Shown here: positions 52,144 through 61,061 of the stretch, one piece after another
Numbering within the stretch: the first letter of the stretch is position 1
Layout: the number at the start of each line of letters is the position of its first letter
Origin: Lachnospiraceae bacterium
GTDB taxonomy: Bacteria > Bacillota > Clostridia > Lachnospirales > Lachnospiraceae
Reading direction: 5' to 3'
Assembly: GCA_017463255.1 (NCBI GenBank)
Contig: JAFTPP010000011.1
Coordinates: 1-64,000 of the forward strand
Length of the DNA: 64,000 nucleotides
Position numbers and translations under genes: made by a program
The notes under the pieces: model-generated
The model's database searches: none
Seen by the model: only the letters and a program-made list of their open reading frames with translations
What the model was told of the DNA's origin: nothing

Positions 52144-53007
52144 ATGGGAATGGTGGTAAAAGGCGGCCTTGTTTTAGAAGGCGGAGGAATGAAAGGGATT
52201 TATACAGCAGGAGTTTTAGATGTCCTAATGGATGAGGGAATACAGTTTTCTCATTGCTACGGAGTATCGGCGGGAGTCTGTCACCTTGCAAGTTATCTTT
52301 CAAATCAGAAAAAAAGAGCATATCGTATCAGCACGGAGTATTTAAAAGATAAAAACTATTGCAGCTTTTACAGTTTATTAAAAACCGGCGATATGTTTGG
52401 TGCTGATTTATGTTATAACCGGATTCCCAATGAATTAGATCCTTATGACTACAAAGCGCATAAGCAGTATCCCGGAACCGGCTACGCAGTGGTAACCAAT
52501 GTGGAAACCGGGGTGGAAGAGTATATTCCATTGTTGGAAATGCATCGTGACATTTGGGCTATTCAGGCGTCAAGTTCTATGCCTCTTGTATCAAAGATGG
52601 TAGAGAATGACGGTAAAAAGTATCTGGATGGCGGGGTTACGGATGCTATTCCTATTCAAAAGTCCATAGCTGACGGAAACCATAAGAATTTAATCGTTAT
52701 GACAAAAGAGGTAGGGTATCGCAGAAAACCGTCCTCGGCTCTAAAACTGATACGGATAAAATATAAAAAATATCCTAATCTTGTGAAAGCTATGGAGCAA
52801 AGACACATAAGATATAATGCCACCTTGGATTTTATAGAAAAGGAAGTAGCCGAAGGCAGAGCAATTTTATTACAACCCCAAAAGAAATATGACGTGGGAC
52901 GTATTGAAAAAGATAAGGCAAAACTGGATATACTGTATCAGGCAGGGATTGAGGATGCAAAAGCGGCAATTCCTACACTAAAAGAGTTTTTCGCAGACTG
53001 TATTTAA
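52144..53007 (+). CDS. Patatin-like phospholipase
   Basis: 287 residues. The oxyanion loop LEGGGMKGIYTAGVLD is near residues 9-24, the nucleophile Ser is in GVSAG (~40-44), and the catalytic Asp is in LDGGVTDAIP (~160). This is a complete patatin Ser-Asp dyad. It would hydrolyse acyl groups from phospholipids or lipid-like substrates. There is no signal peptide. It stands 30 bases before uppP, so a role in membrane lipid turnover is plausible. The exact substrate is unknown. Confidence 0.92.
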   Translation: MGMVVKGGLVLEGGGMKGIYTAGVLDVLMDEGIQFSHCYGVSAGVCHLASYLSNQKKRAYRISTEYLKDKNYCSFYSLLKTGDMFGADLCYNRIPNELDPYDYKAHKQYPGTGYAVVTNVETGVEEYIPLLEMHRDIWAIQASSSMPLVSKMVENDGKKYLDGGVTDAIPIQKSIADGNHKNLIVMTKEVGYRRKPSSALKLIRIKYKKYPNLVKAMEQRHIRYNATLDFIEKEVAEGRAILLQPQKKYDVGRIEKDKAKLDILYQAGIEDAKAAIPTLKEFFADCI

Positions 53008-53036
53008 GACAAGGCGATAACGGGAAAGGTTATATT

Positions 53037-53867
53037 ATGGACATTATCGAAATATTAAAGGTTATATTATTTGGTATTGTGGAAGGAATCACGGAATGGC
53101 TTCCTGTGAGCAGTACGGGACATATGATTTTACTGGATGAATTTGTGAAGCTAAATGTATCAGAAGAATTTTGGAATGTTTTTCTGGTAGTAATCCAGCT
53201 TGGTGCAATTTTGGCAGTTATTATTTTATTCTGGAAGAAAATTTGGCCGTTTCAGTTTAAGGATAAAAATAAACCCGTGATGGAAAAAGATATCTTTTTT
53301 ATGTGGGTAAAGATTCTTATTGCCTGCGTTCCTGCAGCTGTTATCGGAATTTTATTTGATGATATTCTGGATAAATACCTGTACCGCTATGAAGTGGTAT
53401 CTGTTGCATTAATTGTGTTTGGTATAGCGTTTATTATTATTGAGACAAAAAATAAGGGAAAAGAAGCAAAGATTAATTCTCTTGCCGAAATTACCTATAC
53501 TACGGCTGCTTTAATCGGTATGTTCCAATTGATTGCAGCTATCTTTCCGGGAACATCACGTTCAGGTGCAACGATTGTGGGTGCGCTTTTAATCGGAGTA
53601 TCCAGAACTGTGGCGGCAGAATTTACATTTTTCCTTGCAATTCCTGTTATGGCAGGGGCAAGCTTACTTAAGATGCTTAAATATGGTTTTTCCTATACCA
53701 CTACAGAATGGATGATTCTTTTGCTTGGTATGGTAACAGCCTTTATTGTATCCATGGTAGTGATTAAGTTCTTAATGGGATATATTAAAAAGCATGACTT
53801 TAAAGTGTTTGGATGGTATCGTATTGTACTTGGAATTGCGGTACTTGGTTATTTTGCATTCATATAA
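53037..53867 (+). CDS. uppP: Undecaprenyl-diphosphate phosphatase
   Basis: 276 residues, eight or so membrane segments. The first catalytic motif is EGITEWLPVSSTGH (~14-27) with the key Glu residues, and the second is PGTSRSGATIVGALL (~173-187), which holds the conserved Arg/Ser. It dephosphorylates undecaprenyl diphosphate outside the membrane so that the carrier can be reused in wall synthesis; loss makes cells bacitracin-sensitive. A hairpin follows at the end, so it may close the patatin-uppP unit. Confidence 0.95.
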   Translation: MDIIEILKVILFGIVEGITEWLPVSSTGHMILLDEFVKLNVSEEFWNVFLVVIQLGAILAVIILFWKKIWPFQFKDKNKPVMEKDIFFMWVKILIACVPAAVIGILFDDILDKYLYRYEVVSVALIVFGIAFIIIETKNKGKEAKINSLAEITYTTAALIGMFQLIAAIFPGTSRSGATIVGALLIGVSRTVAAEFTFFLAIPVMAGASLLKMLKYGFSYTTTEWMILLLGMVTAFIVSMVVIKFLMGYIKKHDFKVFGWYRIVLGIAVLGYFAFI

Positions 53868-53870
53868 ATG

Positions 53871-53905
53871 AAAGGTGCACTCATTAAAAAGGTGAGTGTG
53901 CTTTT
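53871..53905 (+). terminator. Possible terminator after uppP
   Basis: AAAGGTGCACTCA can pair with TGAGTGTGCTTTT using two G-U pairs, followed by T-rich sequence. It lies between uppP and the cyclase gene. Confidence 0.45.
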
Positions 53906-53928
53906 ATTGCTTTTACGGGGGGATTCAA

Positions 53929-55698
53929 ATGAAAAAGAAATTAATAAGCTTATTAGAAGTAATTATTCCGGTTCTTTTATTTATGGTTCTTGTTATTACG
54001 GAACCATTCTATTCACCGGATGCTTTTATGTGCGACAGTTTGTATAGCAAAATGGAAGGCACGGACCGTAGAATTAAGATTATCACAGTGGATGAAGAAA
54101 CCTTGGAGGCCTATGGTAATTTTGAAGAATGGTCCAGAGAAAAAATTGCTAACCTGATTGAACTGTTGTGTGCAGATAAAGAACATATGCCAAGTGTGAT
54201 TGCATTGGATTTCTTGTTTACGGGTGAAACAGATAAACCGGGGGATGGGTTATTGGTGCAAGCCTGCAAGAACGGATGCCCTGTGATAGCGGCATCAAAT
54301 CTTGTATATCGTGGAAAAACGGAAAAAACAGGTTCTGACATCCGCTTTAATAAATGGAATGTGGAATTGGTTGAAACCCCTTATGAAGCATTAGACGAAC
54401 AGGTGAAAAGCGGATTTACCAATGCGTATTTAGCACAAGACGGAAAAGTACGATATACCAAGTTATACGAAACCATGGGAAAAGAACGAATCGATTCACT
54501 GGCTTGGCTTGTGTATGAAGAGTTTTTGACCGGTCAGGGATTAACCCCTAAGATGCCCCGTTTGGATGCAAGGGGACTTATGCATTTTTCTTTTTCAGGA
54601 GTTGTGGGAGAATATAGTCATCTTTCTTTGAGTGAAGTATTGAAGGGAAATATTCCTGCAAGTGAATTTGAAGATTGTATCGTTTTTGTAGGGGCTTATG
54701 CACCGGGATTTCAAGATGCATATATGACGGCTGCTGAACGTGACAGTCAGATGTACGGTGTGGAAATTCAGGCGAATATTGTTCAGGCACTTTTGGATGG
54801 AAAGACAGCTGTTCCTGCAAGCGTATTGTGGTATATACTGATTGCTGGTATGGTGCTTGCAGTATTTTTCTTTGTTGCACGCAAACAGAAACTCCTTCCT
54901 GTTGTGATTGAAGCAATTGTATTAATGGTTGGCCATGTGCTTATAGGTAAATTCTTGGCGGGTAAAGGATATACCATTACTCAGATTTATTTCGTATTAA
55001 TCCTTGTTTTGGGAGTTTTATATCAGATTATCGGCAAATATGTGGCTGAGAAATTACGAAGAAGAAAGCTTCTTTCTACCTTTAAAAAGTATGTGGCGCA
55101 TCAGGTTGTGGATGAGCTTGCAAAAGATGACAGTTTTAAACTGCGTTTAGGCGGAGAAAAGAGGGATATTGCGGTTCTCTTTGTAGATATCCGTGGATTT
55201 ACGCCTCTGTCAGAGCGTTTGGCTCCTGAAGAGGTAGTGAAAGTACTGAATGAATATTTGAATCTGACAACTTCCTGTATCTTACGCAACGAAGGTATGT
55301 TGGATAAATTCATCGGGGATGCCACCATGGCTGTTTTTAATGCTCCTATTGATTTAGAGGATTATACATATAAAGCAGTAAAGACCGCCCTTGACATGCA
55401 GGCCGGAGCTAAAAAATTAAGACAGGATGTAAGCTTTGGAATCGGTGTAAATTGCGGAGAAGCGGTAGTAGGTAATATTGGTTGTGAATTCAGAATGGAC
55501 TATACAGCCATTGGGGATACCGTAAATACGGCAGCCCGTCTGGAAAGCAGAGCGCCTAAGGGCGAAATCTTGATTAGTGAACAGGTCTACGAAAGAGTGA
55601 AGGACAGAGTGGAAGCCGAGTATGTTGGCGAGATGGAACTAAAAGGAAAAAGCAATATTGTTAAAACATATCGGGTTATCAAAGAAAAGGAGTCATAA
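53929..55698 (+). CDS. Membrane adenylate/guanylate cyclase with an N-terminal CHASE2 sensor
   Basis: 589 residues from the ATG at 53929 behind a GGGGGG ribosome site. One membrane segment (~8-25), an extracytoplasmic CHASE2 domain (~35-285, with KIITVDEETLEAYG and VFVGAYAPG), three closely spaced segments (~305-375), then a class III cyclase domain (~400-580). Both metal Asp residues (FVDIRGFT and IGDATMAVF), the Lys in DKFIGD and the DTVNTAARLES motif with its Asn and Arg are intact. The Lys favours ATP as substrate. It should make cyclic AMP in response to an outside signal. The next gene starts with no gap. Confidence 0.9.
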   Translation: MKKKLISLLEVIIPVLLFMVLVITEPFYSPDAFMCDSLYSKMEGTDRRIKIITVDEETLEAYGNFEEWSREKIANLIELLCADKEHMPSVIALDFLFTGETDKPGDGLLVQACKNGCPVIAASNLVYRGKTEKTGSDIRFNKWNVELVETPYEALDEQVKSGFTNAYLAQDGKVRYTKLYETMGKERIDSLAWLVYEEFLTGQGLTPKMPRLDARGLMHFSFSGVVGEYSHLSLSEVLKGNIPASEFEDCIVFVGAYAPGFQDAYMTAAERDSQMYGVEIQANIVQALLDGKTAVPASVLWYILIAGMVLAVFFFVARKQKLLPVVIEAIVLMVGHVLIGKFLAGKGYTITQIYFVLILVLGVLYQIIGKYVAEKLRRRKLLSTFKKYVAHQVVDELAKDDSFKLRLGGEKRDIAVLFVDIRGFTPLSERLAPEEVVKVLNEYLNLTTSCILRNEGMLDKFIGDATMAVFNAPIDLEDYTYKAVKTALDMQAGAKKLRQDVSFGIGVNCGEAVVGNIGCEFRMDYTAIGDTVNTAARLESRAPKGEILISEQVYERVKDRVEAEYVGEMELKGKSNIVKTYRVIKEKES

Positions 55699-56466
55699 AT
55701 GGAAAGACAATATTTGATTATTCCTCAGATTGATGAATTGGAACAATCATTTGCGCTTGCAAAAGAGTATGATGCAGCCTTTGAGTATAATGATTTTTTT
55801 GATCCCTTGGTTTATGGGCAGGAAGAAGAATGGCGTAAACGTGTAGAAATCTATAAAAGCCTTCCAAGAGAACGCAGTAAGGATACACTTCATGGTGTGT
55901 TTTTGGATATAGCCTTTACAAGCAAGGATACAAAAATCAGGGAATACAGCAGGAAACTGATGAAGCAATCCATGAGTATTGCTGAAAAACTGGGGGTCAA
56001 GGGAGTGGTGTTTCACTCCGGTTTAATCGGCTCATTAAACACGCCTGCGTATTTGAACGGATGGGTGCAGGAAGCAGAAGGATTTTACAGGGAATTGGCT
56101 ATGGAGTTTTCCGGAACGGAGATTTATCTGGAAAATACCTTTGAAAGAAGTCCTGAGACATTGGTACGTTTAAAAGAACGCATGGCTGATGTGGATAATT
56201 TTTTCTTATGTCTGGATTATGGGCATGCATGCCTTACCCCTACGGATATTCAATTGTGGGTAGAGGCATTTAGGGGAAAGACCGGTCATATTCATTTGAA
56301 TGATAATGATTTGGTTGATGATTTGCATGAAGTTCCGGGAGAAGGAAAGATTGATTTTATACAGTGTAAAAAAGAATTGGGGCAGCTTGAAGGAGTTTCA
56401 GTTTTGTTAGAGTTAACAGGGATTGAGAAGCAAAAGCGTGCGCTTACATATATGAAAAATCTATAG
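55699..56466 (+). CDS. Xylose-isomerase-like TIM-barrel protein (sugar phosphate isomerase/epimerase family)
   Basis: 255 residues, starting on the base after the cyclase stop and using an AAAGGAG site inside that gene. The pattern GVKGVVFHSGLIG, EIYLENTFERSPETL, FFLCLDYGHACL, GHIHLNDNDL and the late Glu in VLLELTG is that of the xylose-isomerase-like/AP-endonuclease-2 barrel, with the metal ligands Glu, Asp/His and Glu in place. Substrate is unknown. It lies between two second-messenger proteins, so it might be under that signal's control or act on a related ligand. Confidence 0.82.
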   Translation: MERQYLIIPQIDELEQSFALAKEYDAAFEYNDFFDPLVYGQEEEWRKRVEIYKSLPRERSKDTLHGVFLDIAFTSKDTKIREYSRKLMKQSMSIAEKLGVKGVVFHSGLIGSLNTPAYLNGWVQEAEGFYRELAMEFSGTEIYLENTFERSPETLVRLKERMADVDNFFLCLDYGHACLTPTDIQLWVEAFRGKTGHIHLNDNDLVDDLHEVPGEGKIDFIQCKKELGQLEGVSVLLELTGIEKQKRALTYMKNL

Positions 56467-56484
56467 AGATAAAGGTGAGGGGAT

Positions 56485-57933
56485 ATGGAATACAAAAGCA
56501 ATGAATTAGAGAAGGTACTGGATACGGGAATTGCCTTATCCAAAGAAAAAAACAGAAACAAATTATTGGATATGATTTTAGATGCAGGAATGGAGCTTAC
56601 TAACTGCGATGCGGGAACGCTGTATATATGTAAGGGAAATAAACTGTATTTTCAGGTGATGAAGACAATTTCCATGGGCGTAGACCAAGGAAAAAACGGG
56701 GAAAAGATTGATTTACCACCGGTGGAAATGTCAGAAGCTAATATATGTTCTTATACAGTTATTCATAAGAAGGTTTTAAATATTGAGAATGTGTATGAGA
56801 GCGATGAGTTTGACTTTTCAGGCCCTTATCGCTATGACAAAATGACAGGGTATCACACCCGGTCCATGATAACCATTCCTCTTTTGAATCAGGAAGATAA
56901 TGCAGTGGGAGTTTTACAATTGATTAATGCAAAAGATGCGGATGGCAATATAGTCAAATTCCCCAAACGCATGGAACATATTATTTTGTCTTTGGCATCT
57001 CAGGCGGCCATAGCTGTTTCAAACATCAGTTATATGGAAGAAATTAAAACCCAGATGTGGTCATTTACAGAGGCTATGGCGGAAGCCATTGATACAAGAA
57101 CGCCATATAATGCCAATCATGTCCGTAATGTGGCAAAATACGCAGGTCTTATGGCGGATTATATCAATGAACGTCATAAGGAAGGGCTTACAGAAGATTA
57201 TTTTGATGAAAACAGAAAGGAACAGTTGGTATTAGGAGCCTTACTCCACGATATCGGAAAAGTATCAACACCGCTTAGTGTTATGAATAAGGCAACAAGA
57301 TTGGAAACTAAGCTTCATGACATTGAAATGCGATTGAATCTTTTTATGGCAAAGTATAAAGTCCAAGTGCTTGAAGGCACCATTTCACAGGAACAGTATG
57401 AAAGAAATGTGGCAAAAACAGAGGAAGCCCTGGCATTAGCATACGCCATCAATGACTGCGGATTTTTGGATGATGAGAAAAAGCAGGCACTTAAGAAGGT
57501 GTCAGAATATACCTTTGAGGACGGAACAGAGCAAATTCCTTATTTTACTGAGGAAGAAATAGTACATATGTCTGTTGTGAAAGGTACCTTAACGGATGAA
57601 GAACGTATTATTATGGAAAGTCATGTGGAAATGACCGAGAGAATCCTAAGTAAGGTTCATTTTAATTCCCAATATAAGAATGCCATGAAATGGGCAATCG
57701 AGCACCATGAATGTTTGGATGGAACGGGGTATCCGAAAAAGATTTCAGGAGACGATTTGTCATTGGAATCACGGATTTTGGCAGTGGCAGATATTTGTGA
57801 TGCACTGCTTGCCACAGACCGTCCATATAAAAAACCGTTACCAAAAGAAAAAGCCTTTGCCATTATGAAGGATATGGCAGACAAAGGAAAAATAGATGGT
57901 GGGTTGGTAGAACTCTTACAAAATTGTATATAA
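56485..57933 (+). CDS. GAF and HD-GYP domain phosphodiesterase-like protein
   Basis: 482 residues. A GAF sensor domain (~10-180: GMELTNCDAGTLYIC ... VLQLINAKD) precedes an HD-GYP-type domain (~195-475) with LLHDIGK at ~252-258 and HHECLDGTGYP at ~406-416. An insertion between the HD and GYP parts (~265-375) is helical and polar. HD-GYP proteins hydrolyse cyclic di-GMP or related dinucleotides; whether this one acts on c-di-GMP, cGAMP or another nucleotide is unknown. There is no membrane segment, so the GAF domain likely reads a cytoplasmic ligand. It starts 18 bases after the TIM-barrel gene. Confidence 0.9.
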   Translation: MEYKSNELEKVLDTGIALSKEKNRNKLLDMILDAGMELTNCDAGTLYICKGNKLYFQVMKTISMGVDQGKNGEKIDLPPVEMSEANICSYTVIHKKVLNIENVYESDEFDFSGPYRYDKMTGYHTRSMITIPLLNQEDNAVGVLQLINAKDADGNIVKFPKRMEHIILSLASQAAIAVSNISYMEEIKTQMWSFTEAMAEAIDTRTPYNANHVRNVAKYAGLMADYINERHKEGLTEDYFDENRKEQLVLGALLHDIGKVSTPLSVMNKATRLETKLHDIEMRLNLFMAKYKVQVLEGTISQEQYERNVAKTEEALALAYAINDCGFLDDEKKQALKKVSEYTFEDGTEQIPYFTEEEIVHMSVVKGTLTDEERIIMESHVEMTERILSKVHFNSQYKNAMKWAIEHHECLDGTGYPKKISGDDLSLESRILAVADICDALLATDRPYKKPLPKEKAFAIMKDMADKGKIDGGLVELLQNCI

Positions 57934-57949
57934 AGTGAAGGACCGGAAG

Positions 57950-59758
57950 ATGAAGGCATTATTAAAGACACTTAAAGGAAAAATCATTGTGGCAGCAGCA
58001 ACTGTAGGAACAGTGGGAATTGGAGTGACAGCCACTTTGCTCATAATGGGGCAAAAAGGAGAAACCTATTATACCATTGCCGTACAGGAGGTGAATGGTT
58101 CCTCAGTTGTAACTGATGACAAGGCAAAAACAATGGATGCTTATGAAGGAATGCATCTTTATTCCGGTTATGATGTTAAAGTACAGGATAATTCTGATTT
58201 GACATTACAATTGGATATGGAAAGATATGTGTACGCAGAACCAAATACTCACTTTACGGTTGAGGCAGATGACAGCGGTAAAAAAGTACAGATTAATCTT
58301 TTGGCCGGAGCAGAAATTAACAGGATAGACAGACCTTTGCAGGAAGGAGAAAGCTATCAGGTAAATACGCCAAATTCGGTAATGGCTGTCCGCGGTACTA
58401 TTTTTAGGGTAGTGGTAGAAACGGATGATACAGGTTATGCAACCACCAACCTTGATGTATTTCAGGGTAACGTAAATTTGGGATTAACGGATGCGGAAGG
58501 TAATCCAACCGGGGAGACCATCTCTGTGGAAGCCGGAAAAGCGGCAGTCATAGAAGAAAGTGCTTCGGGTGCAGAATTTGTAACGGATGAGTCTGGTAAT
58601 GTCATAAGGGAAATAGATTATAAATCGATTCCGCAGAATACGGCACTGGAGCTCATTGAGTATATTGAAGCGGGAGAAGAACTCAGCATTACAGCTGATC
58701 TTTTAAAAGATTATACGAAGTTAGAAGAACATAAGTATGAAGAAGTAGTAGTTGAGGCAACCTGTTCACAGGAAGGAAAAACGGAAGAAGTATGTACTGT
58801 ATGTGGTGAAGTTCTAAACTCTGAGATAATTGAAAAACTTCCTCATACCAAAAGCTATCGTTTAGTATCAGAACCTACCTGTACAGAGGATGGCAGTGAA
58901 GAGTACTTCTGTGAGGTTTGTGGAGAGATTATTGAAACCGTTATTTTAGAACAAACCGGCCATACTCCGGGAGAATGGCAGACTACCACAGAAGCTACTT
59001 GTGAAGAGAAAGGCTTAGAGGAACAGTTTTGTGAAGTGTGCGGTGAATTAGTAGACAGCAAGGATATTAAGAAGCTTCCTTGTGAAGCCGGTGAATGGGA
59101 AACGACCTTGGAGCCAACCTGTGTGGATGAAGGAACTCAGGTACAGTATTGTATCAACTGCGATAATCAGGTGAATGAACAGAGTATAGCAGCCCTAGGT
59201 CATACGTATGGGAATTGGGCTACTGTAACCGCACCGGGATGTACCACCACCGGAACAGAAGAACACATTTGCGAGGTATGTGGTTATGTAGAATCAAGAA
59301 GCATTGCGGCAACCGGTCACAATTATGGCAATTATACGACAACGGTGCAGCCGGGATGTACCACCACGGGTAACCAACAGGGAAGCTGTGCAGTATGCGG
59401 AGCAATCAATAACATTGTAATAGCAGCCTTGGGACATAGCTATGGTGAATGGGAGATAACGGAGTATCCATATTGTCCGGACGGAATAACCGGCGAAAAG
59501 ATGCATGCATGTACTGTATGCGGAGCAGAGGAAACAGCCGTTGTTCCTGCAGAGCACTCAACCGAGGGCTCCCCGATGGAACATGATCCGATGGATATTA
59601 GCGGATTAGATCCTGCAGATGTCCAAGCACCACAGGTTCTTGTATATAAGTCATGTAATTACTGCAGTGAACTTGTAGCTACCACAGAATACCATACATT
59701 AACCTACGTTGACGGCGCTTGGGAATGTCCGACTTGTGAAACGCGATATGCAAATTAA
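57950..59758 (+). CDS. FecR-domain membrane protein with seven Cys-rich repeats
   Basis: 602 residues from the ATG at 57950, which has GAAGGA; a GTG 15 bases earlier is less likely. One membrane segment (~6-28) is followed by a FecR domain (~60-190) marked by NTPNSVMAVRGTIFRV. From ~250 to the end come seven repeats of about 40 residues with the pattern TCxxxGxxxxxCxxCG...(L/I)xxxGH, then a terminal pair of CxxC motifs. The repeats look like small zinc-ribbon or disulfide units outside the cell. In other bacteria FecR proteins are encoded beside CHASE2 cyclases, as here, so it may sense or transmit the signal of this block. Confidence 0.85.
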   Translation: MKALLKTLKGKIIVAAATVGTVGIGVTATLLIMGQKGETYYTIAVQEVNGSSVVTDDKAKTMDAYEGMHLYSGYDVKVQDNSDLTLQLDMERYVYAEPNTHFTVEADDSGKKVQINLLAGAEINRIDRPLQEGESYQVNTPNSVMAVRGTIFRVVVETDDTGYATTNLDVFQGNVNLGLTDAEGNPTGETISVEAGKAAVIEESASGAEFVTDESGNVIREIDYKSIPQNTALELIEYIEAGEELSITADLLKDYTKLEEHKYEEVVVEATCSQEGKTEEVCTVCGEVLNSEIIEKLPHTKSYRLVSEPTCTEDGSEEYFCEVCGEIIETVILEQTGHTPGEWQTTTEATCEEKGLEEQFCEVCGELVDSKDIKKLPCEAGEWETTLEPTCVDEGTQVQYCINCDNQVNEQSIAALGHTYGNWATVTAPGCTTTGTEEHICEVCGYVESRSIAATGHNYGNYTTTVQPGCTTTGNQQGSCAVCGAINNIVIAALGHSYGEWEITEYPYCPDGITGEKMHACTVCGAEETAVVPAEHSTEGSPMEHDPMDISGLDPADVQAPQVLVYKSCNYCSELVATTEYHTLTYVDGAWECPTCETRYAN

Positions 59759-59784
59759 TTCTAATATGTGATTTTTAATAAGAA

Positions 59785-59827
59785 AGAGCAGATGCACATG
59801 AATGAAATGTGTATCTGCTCTTTTTTT
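59785..59827 (+). terminator. Terminator ending the cyclase/HD-GYP/FecR block
   Basis: A 15-bp stem (AGAGCAGATGCACAT with ATGTGTATCTGCTCT, one G-T mismatch) is followed by seven T. Confidence 0.92.
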
Positions 59828-59891
59828 GTGAAGTGCACCATTCTCTTTATACTTTTTATATTTTTTTAATTCTTTTTTTGAACAAATGCGG

Positions 59892-59920
59892 TTGACAAGG
59901 AAAAGCTATAGTGATATTTT
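59892..59920 (+). promoter_or_regulatory. Vegetative promoter of the hrcA-grpE-dnaK-dnaJ operon
   Basis: TTGACA (59892-59897) and TATTTT (59915-59920) are 17 bases apart, with the CIRCE operator 14 bases downstream of the -10 box. Confidence 0.8.
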
Positions 59921-59934
59921 ATGTTATGAAGATG

Positions 59935-59961
59935 TTAGCACTCCACTTAATTGAGTGCTAA
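59935..59961. promoter_or_regulatory. CIRCE element, HrcA operator
   Basis: TTAGCACTC and GAGTGCTAA with a nine-base spacer form a perfect consensus CIRCE. HrcA bound here represses the heat-shock operon until chaperonin availability falls. Confidence 0.98.
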
Positions 59962-60008
59962 CAAAACAAAAACCGGATATAATAATGGTAAGAGAGGAAG
60001 TGAGATTC

Positions 60009-61061
60009 GTGGAATTAGATGAGAGAAAGAAGAAGATTCTTCAGGCGATTATCAGGAATTATCTGGAAACCGGCGAACCGGTGGGCAGCAGAACGATTTC
60101 AAAATACACGGATTTAAACTTAAGCTCAGCAACCATCCGTAACGAGATGGCAGATTTGGAGGAAATGGGATATATCATACAGCCCCATACTTCTGCCGGA
60201 CGTATTCCTTCCGATAAGGGGTACCGCTTTTATGTAGATACCATGATGGAAGAGAAGACAAGAGAAGTTCAGGAAATGAAAGAAATGCTTCTTGAAAAAG
60301 AAGATAAGATGGAAGTTTTATTAAAGCAGGTGGCAAAGGTTCTTGCAACAAACACCAATTACGCAACCATGATTTCCGCGCCTCAGATTCACAAGAATAA
60401 GTTGAAGTTCATCCAGTTATCTAAGGTAGACAGACATCAGATTTTAGCAGTTATTGTTGTGGAAGGTAATGTGATTAAGAATAACATCTTAGATGTTGAC
60501 GCTGAGTTAACAGAAGAGACCATGCTTAAGTTAAACATCCTGTTAAACACACATTTGTGCGGTTTGTCCATTGATGAAATCAATCTTGCAATGATTGCAG
60601 GGTTAAAACGTCAGGCAGGAATTCACAGTGAGATTATCAGCGAAGTCATTGATGCTGTGGCAGAAGCCATTAAGGCAGATGATGACTTGGAAATCTACAC
60701 AAGCGGAACCAATAATATTTTCAAATATCCGGAGCTTGCAGATAACGAAAGAGCAAGTCACATCATTAATACCTTTGAAGAGAAGAAAGCGTTAAACCAG
60801 CTTGTAACAGAAAATCTTGCGGATGAGAACAATACGGGTATTCAGGTTTATATCGGAGAGGAATCACCGATTCAGAATATGAAGGATTGCAGTATTGTAA
60901 CGGCAACCTACGAACTGGGCGAAGGTATGAAGGGTACAATCGGTATTATAGGACCGAAGCGAATGGACTATGATAAAGTAGTTGGAACATTAAAAACCAT
61001 GATGAACCAACTTGATACTTTATATAAGAAAGATGGTAATCATAAAGGAGACGAAGTATAG
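60009..61061 (+). CDS. hrcA: Heat-inducible transcription repressor HrcA
   Basis: 350 residues from the GTG at 60009, about nine bases after GAGGAAG, matching the family's usual beginning (ELDERKKKILQAII); an ATG at 59985 would add eight residues. The N-terminal winged helix (NYLETGEPVGSRTISKYTDLNLSSATIRNEMADLEEMG, in parts) and the HTSAGRIPSDKGYRFYVD motif are diagnostic. It binds the CIRCE element 47 bases upstream and needs GroEL-type chaperonin to fold, giving feedback control. Its stop shares one base with the grpE start. Confidence 0.96.
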   Translation: MELDERKKKILQAIIRNYLETGEPVGSRTISKYTDLNLSSATIRNEMADLEEMGYIIQPHTSAGRIPSDKGYRFYVDTMMEEKTREVQEMKEMLLEKEDKMEVLLKQVAKVLATNTNYATMISAPQIHKNKLKFIQLSKVDRHQILAVIVVEGNVIKNNILDVDAELTEETMLKLNILLNTHLCGLSIDEINLAMIAGLKRQAGIHSEIISEVIDAVAEAIKADDDLEIYTSGTNNIFKYPELADNERASHIINTFEEKKALNQLVTENLADENNTGIQVYIGEESPIQNMKDCSIVTATYELGEGMKGTIGIIGPKRMDYDKVVGTLKTMMNQLDTLYKKDGNHKGDEV

